In this document: in pieces, positions 32,251 to 43,894 of the stretch | Position numbering within the stretch: position 1 is the stretch's first letter | How the letters are laid out: each line of letters starts with the position of its first letter | Assembly (NCBI GenBank): GCA_012274445.1 | Contig: JAAROD010000015.1 | Span: forward strand, 3,534,001-3,598,000 | Source: Sclerotiophoma versabilis | Taxonomy: Eukaryota > Ascomycota > Dothideomycetes > Pleosporales > Didymellaceae | Length of the DNA stretch: 64,000 bases | Direction: 5' to 3' | The notes under the pieces: generated by a model | Databases searched by the model: none | Told to the model about the DNA's origin: nothing | What the model saw: the letters and a program-made list of their open reading frames with translations, nothing else | Translations under genes and position numbers: made by a program

Positions 32251-33729
32251 GGTGTTGGTGTGTTGGTTCTTCGAAACGGTGTGTTGTAGATGTAGAAGTG
32301 TGGCTTGTGTGGAGCTTGAGAGAGGCTGATGTGAGTGGTGTTGATGTCTTGCAAATAATGGCGGTTCGCAAGCTTATGTATGGCAGGAATGCGGGAGTGA
32401 CGGAAAGTGTCATGCTGGTTTGCTACGTCATCGCCAGGTTGAGGAGTCCTGCAAGCGCCACAACTTGCCCAAATCAAGTTCACTTCCAGACCCCAAACCG
32501 ACCCTGCTAGCCAAGTTTTTCACCTGTAAAGCCACGCGAGCCAAGCACCCAAGCCACTGCGGTGGAGGAGACGTGCGTCACACGCAGGACTTGACCAACG
32601 ACGAGAGCCTCAGATACACATTGGGAAACCTGCGGCGGCAGTCGGCAGCGCTTGGAATGCGCCACTTTACTCGTACGCCACAGTGAAGCCACAGTACTGC
32701 ATTTTTTATGGTGAAACCGAGGTATGCTAGGCTCTATCAGGTAGACCTGCAGGCAGAGGTCTGTTAAAGGACGTTACAGGGGTCAAAATGAAGCTCATCC
32801 AAGGAGAAATCTAACCATCTTACTTACAGATCAAGGTAGACTACTAAAGTGCTATGAAAAGCCCTTCATAGCTGGTTTTTGGTGGTTGTCATGAGTAAAG
32901 CGACAGAATCAATGCGTTGGGGGCCAATAGATCTTCTGACCGCTCTCCCAATAGAGACTAGCGTAATATAACCCTACCAAGGAATTGCGGTGATACGAGG
33001 CGAACCGCTTGGCATCATCGCGGACGGCTGTTGATGTGGCAGGTTTTTTTCTTCTAATTCCAGGGACGCATGTGGCTAGGGACATTGTACGTGCGGCTGG
33101 TAATGAACGGTTGGTTGCCGTGATACCCGTTTGTGTAACGCGCGGACTGCGCCCGAGAAACAATTGTTTGCATAGACATGTTGCATACGTCACCGTCTGC
33201 GCCTCGTATCTTGAGAGTCTGCAGTGCCGTTAGTGATGCGGAGCAATATGCCAGTTTGCAACTAAGCTTTCGTTTGCGTTCGCGGTATCGCCTGGCGGAT
33301 CGGCTGGATTAGCTGCATCCTTTGCATCATGCACTCTTTTGCATCGCGTTTGTAGTGACGTAGAAATGCTCTCACGCATTGGGTAACACTAGCTAAACAT
33401 AACTTCCCCGAATAGCTGTGGTCTGAAACACTCGCCCAACACTGAGGATGCTGCTGTGGCCATCCCCTCTCGTACACTCGAAGTCATGAACCGAATACAC
33501 ATCCTGAACACCAATAAAGCTTGTCGATGCCAGAATCGAATTTCATACTACTTCTCTATCCCACGTAGCAGCAGGACTCTACCATCAACAGAGAAAATCT
33601 CAAGCTTTCCGCGCAGGGAAGTAGAATCATCAATCGGTTCTCGATTCATTCTAGCAGCCATGCATTAACACAGGGAAAGGGTATATTCATCTTCCACCGT
33701 CCTCCTCGACCTCAACAACCAGCACCCAT
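32251..33729. other. Intergenic region, no gene seen
   Basis: About 1.5 kb between the Pmp3 start and the stop of the CsbD-like gene. It includes the Pmp3 promoter. No frame resembles a known protein, and no tRNA or repeat array was found. Confidence 0.4.
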
Positions 33730-34320
33730 CTACTGGGGAGCCTGCTTCTGCAAATCCGCCTCAACACCCCTCTGCCTCGCCTTGCCATCATCATGCTGCC
33801 TCTGCGCCTCGGCCTTCTGCGCCTCGTTCCCTGTCAACCCGGCGACCGCACCCCCAATCGCGCCGCCAACACGATCCTGCACGCCCTTTCCAAGATCAGA
33901 CATCTGGCCCTGAGCCTCCTGGCCCTTGCCTTCTTGATTCTGGCGGATACCCTCTTGCTTCAGTCCCTCGGCGCCAACAAAGCCGCCAATGCTTTCCTTG
34001 AGTGCGCCGACGTTCTGGTTCCAGCTTCCAGCGGTCCGGTTGGGGTCGTCTTTTGCGACGCCGCCTGAGGCGGTGGTGGTGAAGGGGCCGGCCTTTGCGG
34101 TCGCGTGCGAGAGGTCCTTTTCGACTTCGGCCTCGGTCTTACGGTTCTCGCCCTGCGCCTGAGGATCGTGTTAGCGGAAGGATGTACAAGCAGAGGGAAG
34201 GGCGCAACATACCTTGTCGGCGGTGCTGCCTGTCAGCGAACCAAGAGCGCTCTGAATGGCGCCGGTGGCCTGGTCAAGATAGCTTTGAGCGGTAGAAGCC
34301 TGGTCCTTGTTGGTCGACAT
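33730..34320 (-). CDS. CsbD-like / mismatched-base-pair-type stress protein
   Basis: Two exons (34213-34320 and 33730-34158) across a 54-nt intron (donor GTATGT) give 178 aa: MSTNKDQASTAQSYLDQATG, then exon 2 from AQGENRKTEAEVEKDLSHAT. The composition is rich in Gln, Gly, Ala and Lys and lacks hydrophobic runs, as in hydrophilin or LEA-like proteins. Repeated helical segments such as NQNVGALKESIGGFVGAEGL and DLGKGVQDRVGGAIGGAVAG resemble the CsbD-like fold of fungal stress proteins. No catalytic residues are expected. A role in stress or spore tolerance is inferred from the family. The frame is clean and the splice keeps phase 0. Confidence 0.8.
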
Positions 34321-35007
34321 GATGTAGTTGGTGTAGTATTTAATAGGATTGGAGATAGGTAAGTCTCGTAAACGAACTTGTAGGCTTCAACGGTTGGTAT
34401 TGTTATGTAGGGCCTCGGAGGCGCGAGCTCGACCTCTTATGTTTTTTGTTTACGACCCCTCTGTTGTGCCAGCTTGTGCGATCGCAACATGTGAAGCCCA
34501 TGACGTCAGGCCCCACACGAGCAGCGAGAACATTCGCAATCTGGCCAACAACGATCAGCCCTGGATTCGGACACAAAAATTCCCAAGTTGGACCCTGGAG
34601 ATCCGACGATCTGCTGATCTGACGGAGGTGGCGCTGTCAGATGAGCTTGTTTCTTGAATCACGCATCCACGAATCGCGGTTGTTTCCGAGCAGGAGCGGA
34701 GTCCCTTCACAAGCACGGTATGATGCAATAAATCTTGATAGTTGCGAATATGTGTCTTATAGACACTGAACATGGTATGTGCATTGCTTTGCTATGGTAT
34801 CAAGTATACCCTTGTAGTCATGAAAGGAGTGTGCGTCAACGTAAAAAGAATCTAGACTAAGGAGAATGCCCTAGAAGCCAGCCCGTACAGTAACGTCTGC
34901 GGGCACACAGACGTCTGCAGGCATGCAACTTCGCGAGGTCGAAACCTCTTTTGAATGAGAGAGTCCAGGAGCAACTCTCGAGCGAGTAGATCTGAACGAT
35001 CTATCGC
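34321..35007. other. Intergenic region, no gene seen
   Basis: 687 bp between two minus-strand genes, holding the CsbD-like gene promoter and the IDO 3' flank. A short direct repeat of ACGTCTGC type lies at about 34891-34917. No other feature was recognised. Confidence 0.4.
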
Positions 35008-36459
35008 TTACCAGTGGCAGATACCACCCTCACTGTCGTCGACACTCCAAGTGCCTGCGAGACCGACGACTTCAACAGCACCATCAAAGCCTTCCTTGAC
35101 CTTGCCAAGCCTGGCAATGCCAGTATCACCTGGACCATTGCCGAGTAGACGGCGTGCCCAAGCATCAATAGCAGGCTCACCAGTCTCGTCGCGGGCTTGC
35201 TTTAGGAAGGGAATGAGGGCAGTGCCACCGGTACCGCGAAGCGCCTTGCTGCCACTGCGCTGCACAGTATTTGCCAGATTAACGGGCTGAGGCTGATTCA
35301 TAGCCTGCTTGGGCGCCACGTTCTTATTCTCGCGAGACTTGATGATGATGTAGCGTGAAACAAGCTGGATATGCTTGTCACGGAGTGTTCGTAGCATAGC
35401 CAAACAAGCATCATATGCGGTTGTCAGAGCGCGATTGCTCCTGTTCGATTCCACAAAATCCCGAATGTTGGCCACACGCTCAACGGCTTCAAGGAATCTA
35501 CGATGCGGACCGGGCATGTAGTTGCGCATATCTGTGATGAAGTTGTTGTTTGGTGCTCCAACAGCTCCGCCAGCAGACTCTGGCGCATGTGCTGGCTTTT
35601 TGCCAGTTGGGCGGTGCTCCACACCAAGGACGATGTCGAAGAACTGAATGACTGAACTTTGTGCATTGCTACCGCCGCCGAACTGGACGTAAGGCTGCTG
35701 ACCGGTTCCATTGTCAAACTTGACTCCGTTGGGAAGACCCGCATCCGCCATATTCTTGCTGCCTGCGAGAAATGGCCGAATACGGTGATAGAAAACGTGG
35801 GGATCGCAGCTCTCGTACATGCGCTCTAGCAGCACACCGATCTCGTCTAGTCTCTCAGCAAACATGCGAAGACACTCTGCAACTGTTGCGGTATCATTGC
35901 GCCTGGCAGCTCCGATGGCTTCCATCATCATGGGGATGATGGGTCCTGCACGTGCTTCGATTGCAACTGATACAAGATAGAACCATGATTCGTCCAGCGA
36001 GCCGGTGAAGGTCATCTGTGTCGCAAGATTGTCTAGGGTGTCTGCTGGTTCGTTGCCGAAGAGTGGTCGCCAGTTCCACAGACACACACCTGCGTAGGTG
36101 GCTACGGTTGGCATCTCGAGGTGTCGGCAGGTCTCCAGGAAGGGGATCGAGACAGAAGGTGGTACAACATCGGCCGGCCTGTCGCCTCCCCAGACGTATG
36201 CGTGGGCGAAGAACCCAAGGACTGAATAGGCTCGCTGCCATTCGGCTTGTGTGAGGAGAAGATCAGTAGAAAGCACAGGTAGAGCATCGATTGTTTGTCG
36301 TAGTCGCTTAGTTAGGATTAAGCCCTGAAAGTTGCGTACAATGGTCTCCCATGGTTGGTAGTAGGGATCAGGCAGGACGTCGAGTGGGGTGTCCGTAGGC
36401 AAGAAGCCATTCTGTGGAGAAACATCGTAGTCGCTCAGCCGGGGTAGAGGCGGAAGCAT
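35008..36459 (-). CDS. BNA2: Indoleamine 2,3-dioxygenase
   Basis: This 483-aa single-exon protein is the haem enzyme that opens the indole ring of tryptophan to N-formylkynurenine, the first step of the kynurenine path to NAD. The ATG at 36459 gives MLPPLPRLSDYDVSPQNGFLP, a typical start. The family signature is present: YLVSVAIEARAGPIIPMM (about 161-178), PFLAGSKN, QSSVIQFFDIVLGVEH (about 268-283), NYMPGPHRRFLEAV, and the proximal haem ligand His363 in LRDKHIQLVSRYI. The length fits the larger fungal forms; a region with GGAVGAPNNNFITDM fills the usual loop. It is expected in the cytosol. Fungi often carry several IDO paralogues, and this could be any of them. Confidence 0.94.
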   Translation of the reverse strand: MLPPLPRLSDYDVSPQNGFLPTDTPLDVLPDPYYQPWETIVRNFQGLILTKRLRQTIDALPVLSTDLLLTQAEWQRAYSVLGFFAHAYVWGGDRPADVVPPSVSIPFLETCRHLEMPTVATYAGVCLWNWRPLFGNEPADTLDNLATQMTFTGSLDESWFYLVSVAIEARAGPIIPMMMEAIGAARRNDTATVAECLRMFAERLDEIGVLLERMYESCDPHVFYHRIRPFLAGSKNMADAGLPNGVKFDNGTGQQPYVQFGGGSNAQSSVIQFFDIVLGVEHRPTGKKPAHAPESAGGAVGAPNNNFITDMRNYMPGPHRRFLEAVERVANIRDFVESNRSNRALTTAYDACLAMLRTLRDKHIQLVSRYIIIKSRENKNVAPKQAMNQPQPVNLANTVQRSGSKALRGTGGTALIPFLKQARDETGEPAIDAWARRLLGNGPGDTGIARLGKVKEGFDGAVEVVGLAGTWSVDDSEGGICHW

Positions 36460-37874
36460 TGTGGAGAGAAGAATAGGTGGCAACGGTTTTGAGGTGAAGC
36501 CCGATATTTGAGGAAACAAGTTACGGATACAGGCGGCTACCCTGATGTAGCGCCCGCTGCTTTGCTAAGCAGCTGGAATTCCTAGTCCGAATTCAAGTCG
36601 CGCGACGGAGGTTGACCCCGGTGAGCTTTTTAGAAAGGGCAGCCCTTGGCCGCGCGGCGATTTCCGAGTACAATCGGTGAAGGTCAAGGTATGTGCCCGC
36701 AAAAGTACTGAAGGGATTGCTGTAGGAGGACCGGATCGTCCTGGTTATATTGCGCGGGAGAAAGGAAAGTACTGTGGCGTGTGGGGAATTACTGAAGCGG
36801 AGCGGGTGGTACCACGGTTTGAGGTGTATTGTTAGTTCGGTTCTAGTAGGAAAACCAGGCACCGGCGACCTGAAGCTCGCAAGTGGATGAAACTCGAAGG
36901 CAAAAGAAACATACGTGCAAGAGGGCGTTGCATACCCTCACTCTGACAGATCCGCGGCCGATCGAAAGGAAAACCCTTCACATGTGTAATCGGACGATTT
37001 GCCGATGCAAAGAGGGATGCGAAGGCGTCAGAGATCACTCGATTTGTTATTGCCAGCATGTCCGAAATCTAGAGCAGAATTAGCAATCCTGTTACCTAGT
37101 GGGAACCAGACAGTCTATGATTCCAACGTTCTACAAGTGGAGACTAACGGGCCTTCGGCGAGAGATTGCGCTAGCCGCACTATTCTCGCATAGGGTTCCC
37201 GCTTGCAAGGGTCCAATGCTGCGAAATCGCACACTTGGCGCGGACGCTGTTGAGAGTTACAGATGTCAAACACGACGCTCAACAGATAGCATATGGGCTA
37301 TCTGGACCATGAGAGCCAGTACAAGGTATCTCTTCGCCAAGTTTCGAGTCGTCTGTAAGGATCTGAGCAAGGGGTGGGTATCAGAGAGAGCGATAGCTTC
37401 CTCCCACCCAGGCCATTCGTCCGTGCGCTAGAACGAGCGCTAGAAAGGCTGCAGATCAGGTACACAATGCACATGCACTGCACGTCAAGACTGCGAACCG
37501 AGAGACACGCGAACAACGCGTCGCAGTGTAATATCCTTCGTAAGTCCCCTTGAGCCGTCACCGCATCACTACATCCTGCCTATCCAATAGCCTTCGATCG
37601 TCCATCCACGCACGAAGATAAAGCCACAGCTTTTCTGGGTATAAACGTCTACAACGAATGCATGCGAAGGGAAGATACACACCAAGCTCTACAACGCGCA
37701 GAGCAAACCCATCCACGCCAAGCTCAAACCCGGTATTAAATAGTTGTAAGTACTCATGATATGCTGACATAGCTGGCTGGTGCCATATGTTTGTAGCACT
37801 GATCCGATTTCATAACGGCTAGCGCGTTTTCTGCTTGCTCATGTCAGTGTCGTAAATGGCGTGTGTTGAGGAAG
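36460..37874. other. Intergenic region, no gene seen
   Basis: About 1.4 kb holding the IDO promoter and the kinase 3' flank. Short frames here show no family likeness. No RNA gene or repeat array was found. Confidence 0.4.
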
Positions 37875-40800
37875 TCAACCTACAAGACTGGCAATGGCCG
37901 CCGCCGAGGCAAGATCAGGCTTGCCAGATACGCTGCGTTGTGCGACCCGCGGAAGACTGCTTGCAGCATTGGCTGGAGCCCCATTCGCTGCTCGCTTGAC
38001 CCCCGTTGCTCCGGGGCCAGGTGGGCCACTGACCGTCGAGTGGCGTCGAGGCGCGTTAGTCTTGACTGGGGAGTTACTTGGCACCCGTTGATTGCTATTG
38101 AGGGTGACGCCGTTTTTGATGCTTGTTCCAGGAGGCTCTGGGAGGGGTCGCACACGGGCCTGCGGAGTCTGAGCAACCGGTGCTCGTTTGACGGGGGATG
38201 CAGTGCTCGCAGTAGCACTAACGACAGGTCGTCGTCCAGCGTTCCTGCGAACCCCAGTGATGAACTCGTGCTGCATTGCCTCCTCTGGTCTCATACGGCG
38301 CTCAGGGTCCCAGCGAAGGCAACGGGCGATGAAGTCCAAAAAGGCCTCATCGTCGCACTTGAGGGCTTGCTGTAAGGTCTTTGAGCTTGGCCTACGGCGA
38401 CGCCCCTTTGTAGAGACGGTAACTCTTGGTTTCCCCAGCGAGTCGAAGAAGAGCTTCTTCCTACTGCTTTTTTCGATAAGATGCTTCTCTGGAGGCCCAA
38501 AGATCTCCATGATACAAGCAAGCTGTTCTTGCTCGTTCTCGCCAGGGAAAATTGGATAACCAGTAAGAAGCTCTGCAAGGATACAACCCAGACTCCACAT
38601 ATCTATTGGCAAGCCGTAGCTCATACCCAGAATAACTTCTGGTGATCGATAGAATCGTGACTGGATGTACGTGTAAACTTTCTCATTCTCGAAACAGCTG
38701 GATCCAAAATCGATGACCTTGATCTCCGAGTGTAATGGATGCGCAAGCAGAATGTTCTCAGGCTTCAAATCGCAGTGAATCACCCGTTGGCTCTTCAAGA
38801 GAACCAAAGAGCTGAGCATCTGCTTGCAAAAACGGCGGATGAGACGCGTAGAGAAGCCCTTGAACTCGTAGGCCTTGATGAACTCATACAAGTTCATGCC
38901 TAGAAGCTCGGTGGATATGCAAAGATGCCCACGGAAGTAGAAGCTTTGCGTGAAGTTTATCATGCTGTGCTTGTTATCAGGGTCCTAAGTCGAAGGTCAG
39001 CAATGCAACCCAGGATGACTTGCACACCAACTTACCCATTCGCGCAACTTCTGCAGGATGTTCACCTCGATCAGAGCCTGCTGGTGGAACCGCTTCTTGT
39101 TACGAATGATTTTGATAGCCACGAGCCCTCCTGTCTTGTGGTCGACACAGCGCACGACCTGCCCGAAGCTGCCCTTGCCGAGCAGGTCAACGACCTCGTA
39201 TCGGTACGCGAGATGGTCGCCAAAGACTATGTTATAGTCACCTCGGTCGTCATCGTATCCGAAATTCGCGGTTTGCGCATTGAGGTCTCCAACATGCTTC
39301 TTGGCGTTCTTGGTGCCGCAGAAGTAGACCTCTTTATAATCGATGATCTCGCCTCTCTCAAAGATATTCAAGTTAACCATCTGCAGAGCTTGGGCTGGCG
39401 TGACACGTTCTTGGGGCACTGCGCGCTTGCGCAGTGCATCAACATCACGCGCCGCATGCTCAAAGTCCTTGCGTTTCGAAGCAAGCTTCTTCATTTCCTC
39501 GTCCGCCAGCAAGTCATCTCTGTCCAGGTTTGGATCCAGATTGCGAGCCCTGAGCACATTAGAAGAGCTCTTAGAGCCAAGCATTCTCTGCATGGACGGC
39601 AGGATTGATGAGCTAGGTTTCGCAGAAGGCTGGCCAGTCGGTGATGCGTTGTATCCTGACGCTGTTCGTGCAGAGGCAGTCTTCGCATCCTTTCGCGCTG
39701 CCGCCGCATCCGGATCGTTTTCACTAGTGATGGTGGCTGTGGATGGCTTCCGTCGGCCAAAGTCAAGTGACGGACGCGTGCGATGAGCGTTCGTGTCAGG
39801 AGTGGGGCTTGCGTTGATAGCACCGCTCCACGTGACTGAGGCTGGCAGACGAGGCGGTGGCATAACGCCATGCTTTGGTGGTTGCGGGGCCGATGCATCT
39901 GCTGGTTGAGTCCCCTTGCGAGTTTGCTGGTTTTGAGAGGGATGCGACGCAGCTTTGGACCCGCTTCGCCGCCAGCCACCCAGACTCAATTTACGCCTTA
40001 GTGAGGTGCCTGACGAAGGAGTTTCTGGTTCAGTAGAGGTGGATGTTTGTGTAGAATCCGTCGTATTGCTTTTCTTCAGCGGACGTGGACCAGCAGCCTT
40101 CATGTGCTGTAACTCAACGTCCTTTTCGTTGGGCTGGAACTCGCCGCTTGGACGCGACTGCAAGTGTGTGAATTCACCACTACCCTTCGGCAACGGATTG
40201 GAAGAGAACGGAGTCGCTGCCTGTCGTCCCGGGTTCAGGGTAGGAACTGGCATTGCAGACCGTCCGCTATGCGAGTTGTCCTTTGCATCTGGGGCACTTC
40301 TAAGATTGATGGCGGAGCTGCTGCTTCGGATGTGCTTGCCAAAATCGTATCCGTTGTAGCCGCCGGAAAAGAAGCTTGTCTTGGAAGCCGTCATGGGTGT
40401 GCTGGGTGTCTTGTTCGTGGCACGCTTTGGCGGAGGCGTAACGTTGCGCTTATCAGCCTCAGAAGGCGCTGGAAACGAAGAGATGCGGTTGCTGACCGGC
40501 GTGTCGAGCGGTAGCAGATTCAGTGGTGGTAATCGGATTGGTTGTAAATCTTTCTTGCTGGAATGCTGCATCGTTGGTGTTCTGTCAGCCTCGGCATTAG
40601 CTCCCACTGTAAGTCCTCGTCGATGTCTAATGGATCCAGTGCTCGAGTTCAAACGCGACGAATCGTTGCTTGTGCATTCGCTCCCCCGAGCTCCATACAT
40701 GTGCTGATTGGCAGGAGCTGGCTGGTTTGACATGGAAGAAGGAGTGCTCGGCTTGGCGCCTGCGGTCGAAAACGAAAACGTCTGACGTTCAGGATCTTTG

Positions 40801-42504
40801 GGTGATTCGTAGGCTTTGGGAATGGCCGGTACTGGGGGCACGTCTTCCGCTTCGCCGCCAGCTGAGCTGTGAACGTTTCGTGGCTTCGCTGTGGGTAATC
40901 TGGAGCTTTGCAAAGTAGGGTTAGTACGCAGTGGTATTGAAGAACCGCCAAGTTTCAAAGAATTGATGCTGGAGGTTGAGGACAAAGAGATGCCTGAAGC
41001 GTACGATTTACGGTTCTGATCTGGCGTTCCACGCGCAGAAGACGGAGTCTCGCTCTTCCTGATGGATATCCCAGGAGACTGGCTGAAGACCTGGTCGTCG
41101 AAGGTGAAATCACCCTGAGGCGTGGGAGGTCCAACTGGGCCACCTGGGACTGGCATGTTCGGATTCATCGAGAGGCGCTTCAACCGGCGTGCATCTGTTG
41201 GACTGATTGTCCTTGCTCCCAGGCCGAAATGGTGGGGCACGGTAGATTGTCGCTTGCTGGCGGACGAGGAAGGCGTGTGTTCACGCGGAGGCTGAGCAGG
41301 TGATTTGCCGGGCGAGCGACCATTGCATCCGGGCATGGATCCTTGATCTGGCGTCAGCGAGTGTGCAGACAGGTGCTGGCCGGACGGTTGTCTCGAGGGC
41401 GGCTGGAGCGACTTGGCCTTTGCGGTGCGTGTAGCGCTGGGTAGTCGTTGGGCGGCATTGGGTGGGTTGGGGTTCGCAGCCAGCGTCTCTCGTCGGTTGA
41501 CCTTGGATTTGGACGGCGAACGACCAAGGCCATTCCGGTCCATGTTGCCGCTCACGGACCGCGGCATCTCGCTGCGCGCCTCGAAGGTGCCCATTGGCAG
41601 CACGCCGGGGCCCACGCTCTTTCGCGGTGCACGTGCTGCGGGGTTCGGGGGAGCAGGGGCGGGGAATTGGCTCTGTCGCCTCGTTCGAATGGCCATGTTG
41701 GTGGTCGGCGGGGCCATGGCCGCGCTGTCTGTCGCGACGGGCGGGTGGGCGGTGGGCGGATTGGAGGGGTTCGTGGTGCCTGGCTTGCGGGTGTTGGACT
41801 GGCTGAAGCGGCGCATGAACGAGTTGCTGCGTGAGGGCCGGATGGCGGGCTGGCCAGCAGCGAACGGCTGCATGTTCGGCGCCGTGCTGGTGGGCGGTGC
41901 GGTGGTCTTGAAGCTGCCAGGCGCGGGGAAGTCGCTCAGAGTGGGCTCGTACGCCAGGCTGTTGGCGAAGTCGTCGAAGTTGACGGCGGGCAGGAAGTCG
42001 TACGCGCCGCTCGTGTCGATGGCGTCGGCGGCGGCGGCCTGTTGCTGGGCGAAGGCGAGGCGTGGCTCGGGGTTCGACGTGGGCTGCTCGCTCCGCGTGG
42101 CGGGCAGGAGCGGGCGGTTCTCGAGGGAGGCGCCGCTGGCAAGCCTGTGCATGGTCAGCGCCTTCCGGCCGACACAGGGCGAGGCCGCACGACTGCGGGC
42201 AGCGTACCTGTGCTTGGAGAAGTCCTGCGGCGGGCCTCGCGGGCCCAGCGGCACCTTTGCTGTGCGCCTCTGCGAGCCCAGCGGCCGGCTGTCGGGCGGG
42301 CCGGGGCGTGCAGCGGAGACGGCGTTGGAGGCGCTCGTCTTGCGCAGGCGGCTGCCATTGTCGCCCGTCTTCTGGAACTTGCGCACGCGGTCGTCTGGCA
42401 CGATCAGTACAATGGCTCGCGGGGCAGCTCAGCGGCGGCGCTACGGTACCTGTCGAGCCGCTCGAGTCCTCGGACGCATTCGAGCCGGGGTGGTGGGCGT
42501 CCAT
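37875..42504 (-). CDS. Pom1-like DYRK-family protein kinase
   Basis: Three exons (42450-42504, 39036-42394, 37875-38984) with introns of 55 and 51 nt give 1507 aa. The first exon reads MDAHHPGSNASEDSSGSTD and joins DRVRKFQKTGDNGSRLRKTSAS. About 1050 residues of Ser/Pro/basic low-complexity sequence precede the DYRK homology box (NIFERGEIIDY) and the kinase domain (about 1082-1385): GKGSFGQVV, VAIKII, HCDLKPEN, DFGSSCFE and the activation-loop YTYIQSRFYRSPE with the autophosphorylated Tyr. This layout matches Pom1, the cell-end polarity and cell-size kinase of fission yeast, and its PomA-type relatives. An in-frame ATG at 42525 is an alternative start. At the 3' end, a donor-like GTAGGT just before the stop could splice to a short KTR-type tail. 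Confidence 0.87.
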
Positions 42505-42526
42505 GGCAGTCCCGCCTGGTCGCATG

Positions 42527-42537
42527 GGCACCGGCAC

Positions 42538-42594
<57 letters not shown>
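42527..42594. repeat. GGCACA/GGCACC hexanucleotide array
   Basis: About eleven tandem copies of GGCACA, the first two as GGCACC. The array ends only two bases upstream of the alternative kinase ATG at 42525. Read on the minus strand in the kinase frame it would code for alternating Pro-Val, but it lies upstream of any in-frame ATG I accept, so it is most likely 5' leader. Confidence 0.85.
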
Positions 42595-42596
<2 letters not shown>

Positions 42597-43400
42597 TAGG
42601 CGCAGGCTGCGTCGACTCTCTCAACACACCAGCTACCCGGGCAGGCACTGAGCCCGCACCAGCACTGTCGCCGCTCTGTCTGCGCGAGTCGGGTCTCCAA
42701 GCGGCGAGCTTGGGGAGCGGCTCAAGCTATGCGGACATTGCGGTGGTCTCGTTCGGCGGTGAGGGGGGTCGTGGCGGGCAAGGGGCGTCCTGGCGGTCTC
42801 TCGCCTGCAGGGTCGACGAGGGGCAGACGTGTGTGCACTGCAGAGGAGCGAGGCGTGCTGCAAAAGGGGAGCCCGTCGCTGGCGGAGGTTGTCTATCCAG
42901 GTCGCCAAAGATACAGACGAGTTGGTTGACAGCCACAGCCACTAACACGACCCCCCTGCCCAAGCTGCACCTTGATTCGGCGAATTTGGCCACACCACGC
43001 TATCATAACATTGCCCTCACCCGGGGAACGAGCGCATGGTCCACGTCCTGCATTTCTGCATTCTGTGTGCCCTGCCCGCCCCTGGCGTTGCTATGCTCAG
43101 TCTCGAGCCTGACCCTGCCCACACGGCTTTCATCCACCACCTGCTTGCAGTGCTACCCTCGTGCACCCTTGAAGCCCAGGCTCCTGCACGACGGCAAGAC
43201 ACACGACTCTAGTCGACCCTAGCGGTACCACGGCACTGAGCATGTGCACGGCACCGTAGACCCTGATCAACGCTCCTGCTTGTTTTCTCCTACTCGCCTC
43301 TCCATGCCGCCTGGTTGGGCATCAGCAGCCATGGCTGGAGAGCAGGCTGTGCTGACCTGTGATGCACTCTGCAACCCGCCGTCATACTCCTTTGTTCCTA

Positions 43401-43463
43401 ATGCAAGATGCAAGATGCAAGATGCAAGATGCAAGATGCGAGATGCGAGACGCGAGATGCAAG
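43401..43463. repeat. Nine-copy 7-bp tandem repeat (ATGCAAG)
   Basis: Nine units of ATGCAAG, with copies 6-8 drifting to ATGCGAG and ACGCGAG. No spacers, so not a CRISPR array. A simple minisatellite. Confidence 0.9.
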
Positions 43464-43894
43464 CTCAGACTTATCGCAGTGCTTTGCTCCCGTCGTGTCA
43501 CCCGCAACCTGACAGGGGTCACGCGTGGCTGCCGAACGCCATTGCCAAGACCATGCTTGTTCACATGCAACTGCGTCATCCACAGTCGGTGCCTCGTTGC
43601 ACCTCTCAAGACCGCGTCAAGCTGAGTCGCAGGCATCAGGACGAACAAAGAGCTCGGACACCAGGCGTCTGGACATGAGTGAGACCTCTGCACCCATCTA
43701 AGAACGACGCAACATCTAAGCCGAATGAGCTCGCGCACCTTCCTTGGATGAGAGAGACCGTGCGCTTCTCCGGGACTGGAACCACTCACGCTTTCGACGC
43801 ATCTGCGCCTACCCCGATCAGGCGTCTGTACGTTCCAGTGAATTGGTAGTGTCCTGTTACTCTCGAATTCAGTCACAAGGCGACTGCCGCCACC

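Larger units (their letters stand above)
42505..43894. other. Divergent intergenic region with two tandem repeats
   Basis: 1390 bp between the kinase start and the peroxin start. It contains a GGCACA hexamer array (42527-42594) in the kinase leader and a 7-bp array (43401-43463), both listed separately. No gene was seen. Confidence 0.45.

Noticed and set aside
36460..36519. Longer IDO frame starting upstream of 36459
   Set aside because: The upstream start is not ATG, and the ATG at 36459 gives the usual fungal IDO N-terminus.
41281..42651. Long frames on both strands over the kinase 5' part, including one with a Pro-Val repeat
   Set aside because: They are shadows of the low-complexity kinase N-terminus and of the GGCACA array. 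Only the accepted frame continues into the kinase domain.
43401..43463. CRISPR-like array
   Set aside because: Units are 7 bp without spacers, and the genome is eukaryotic.
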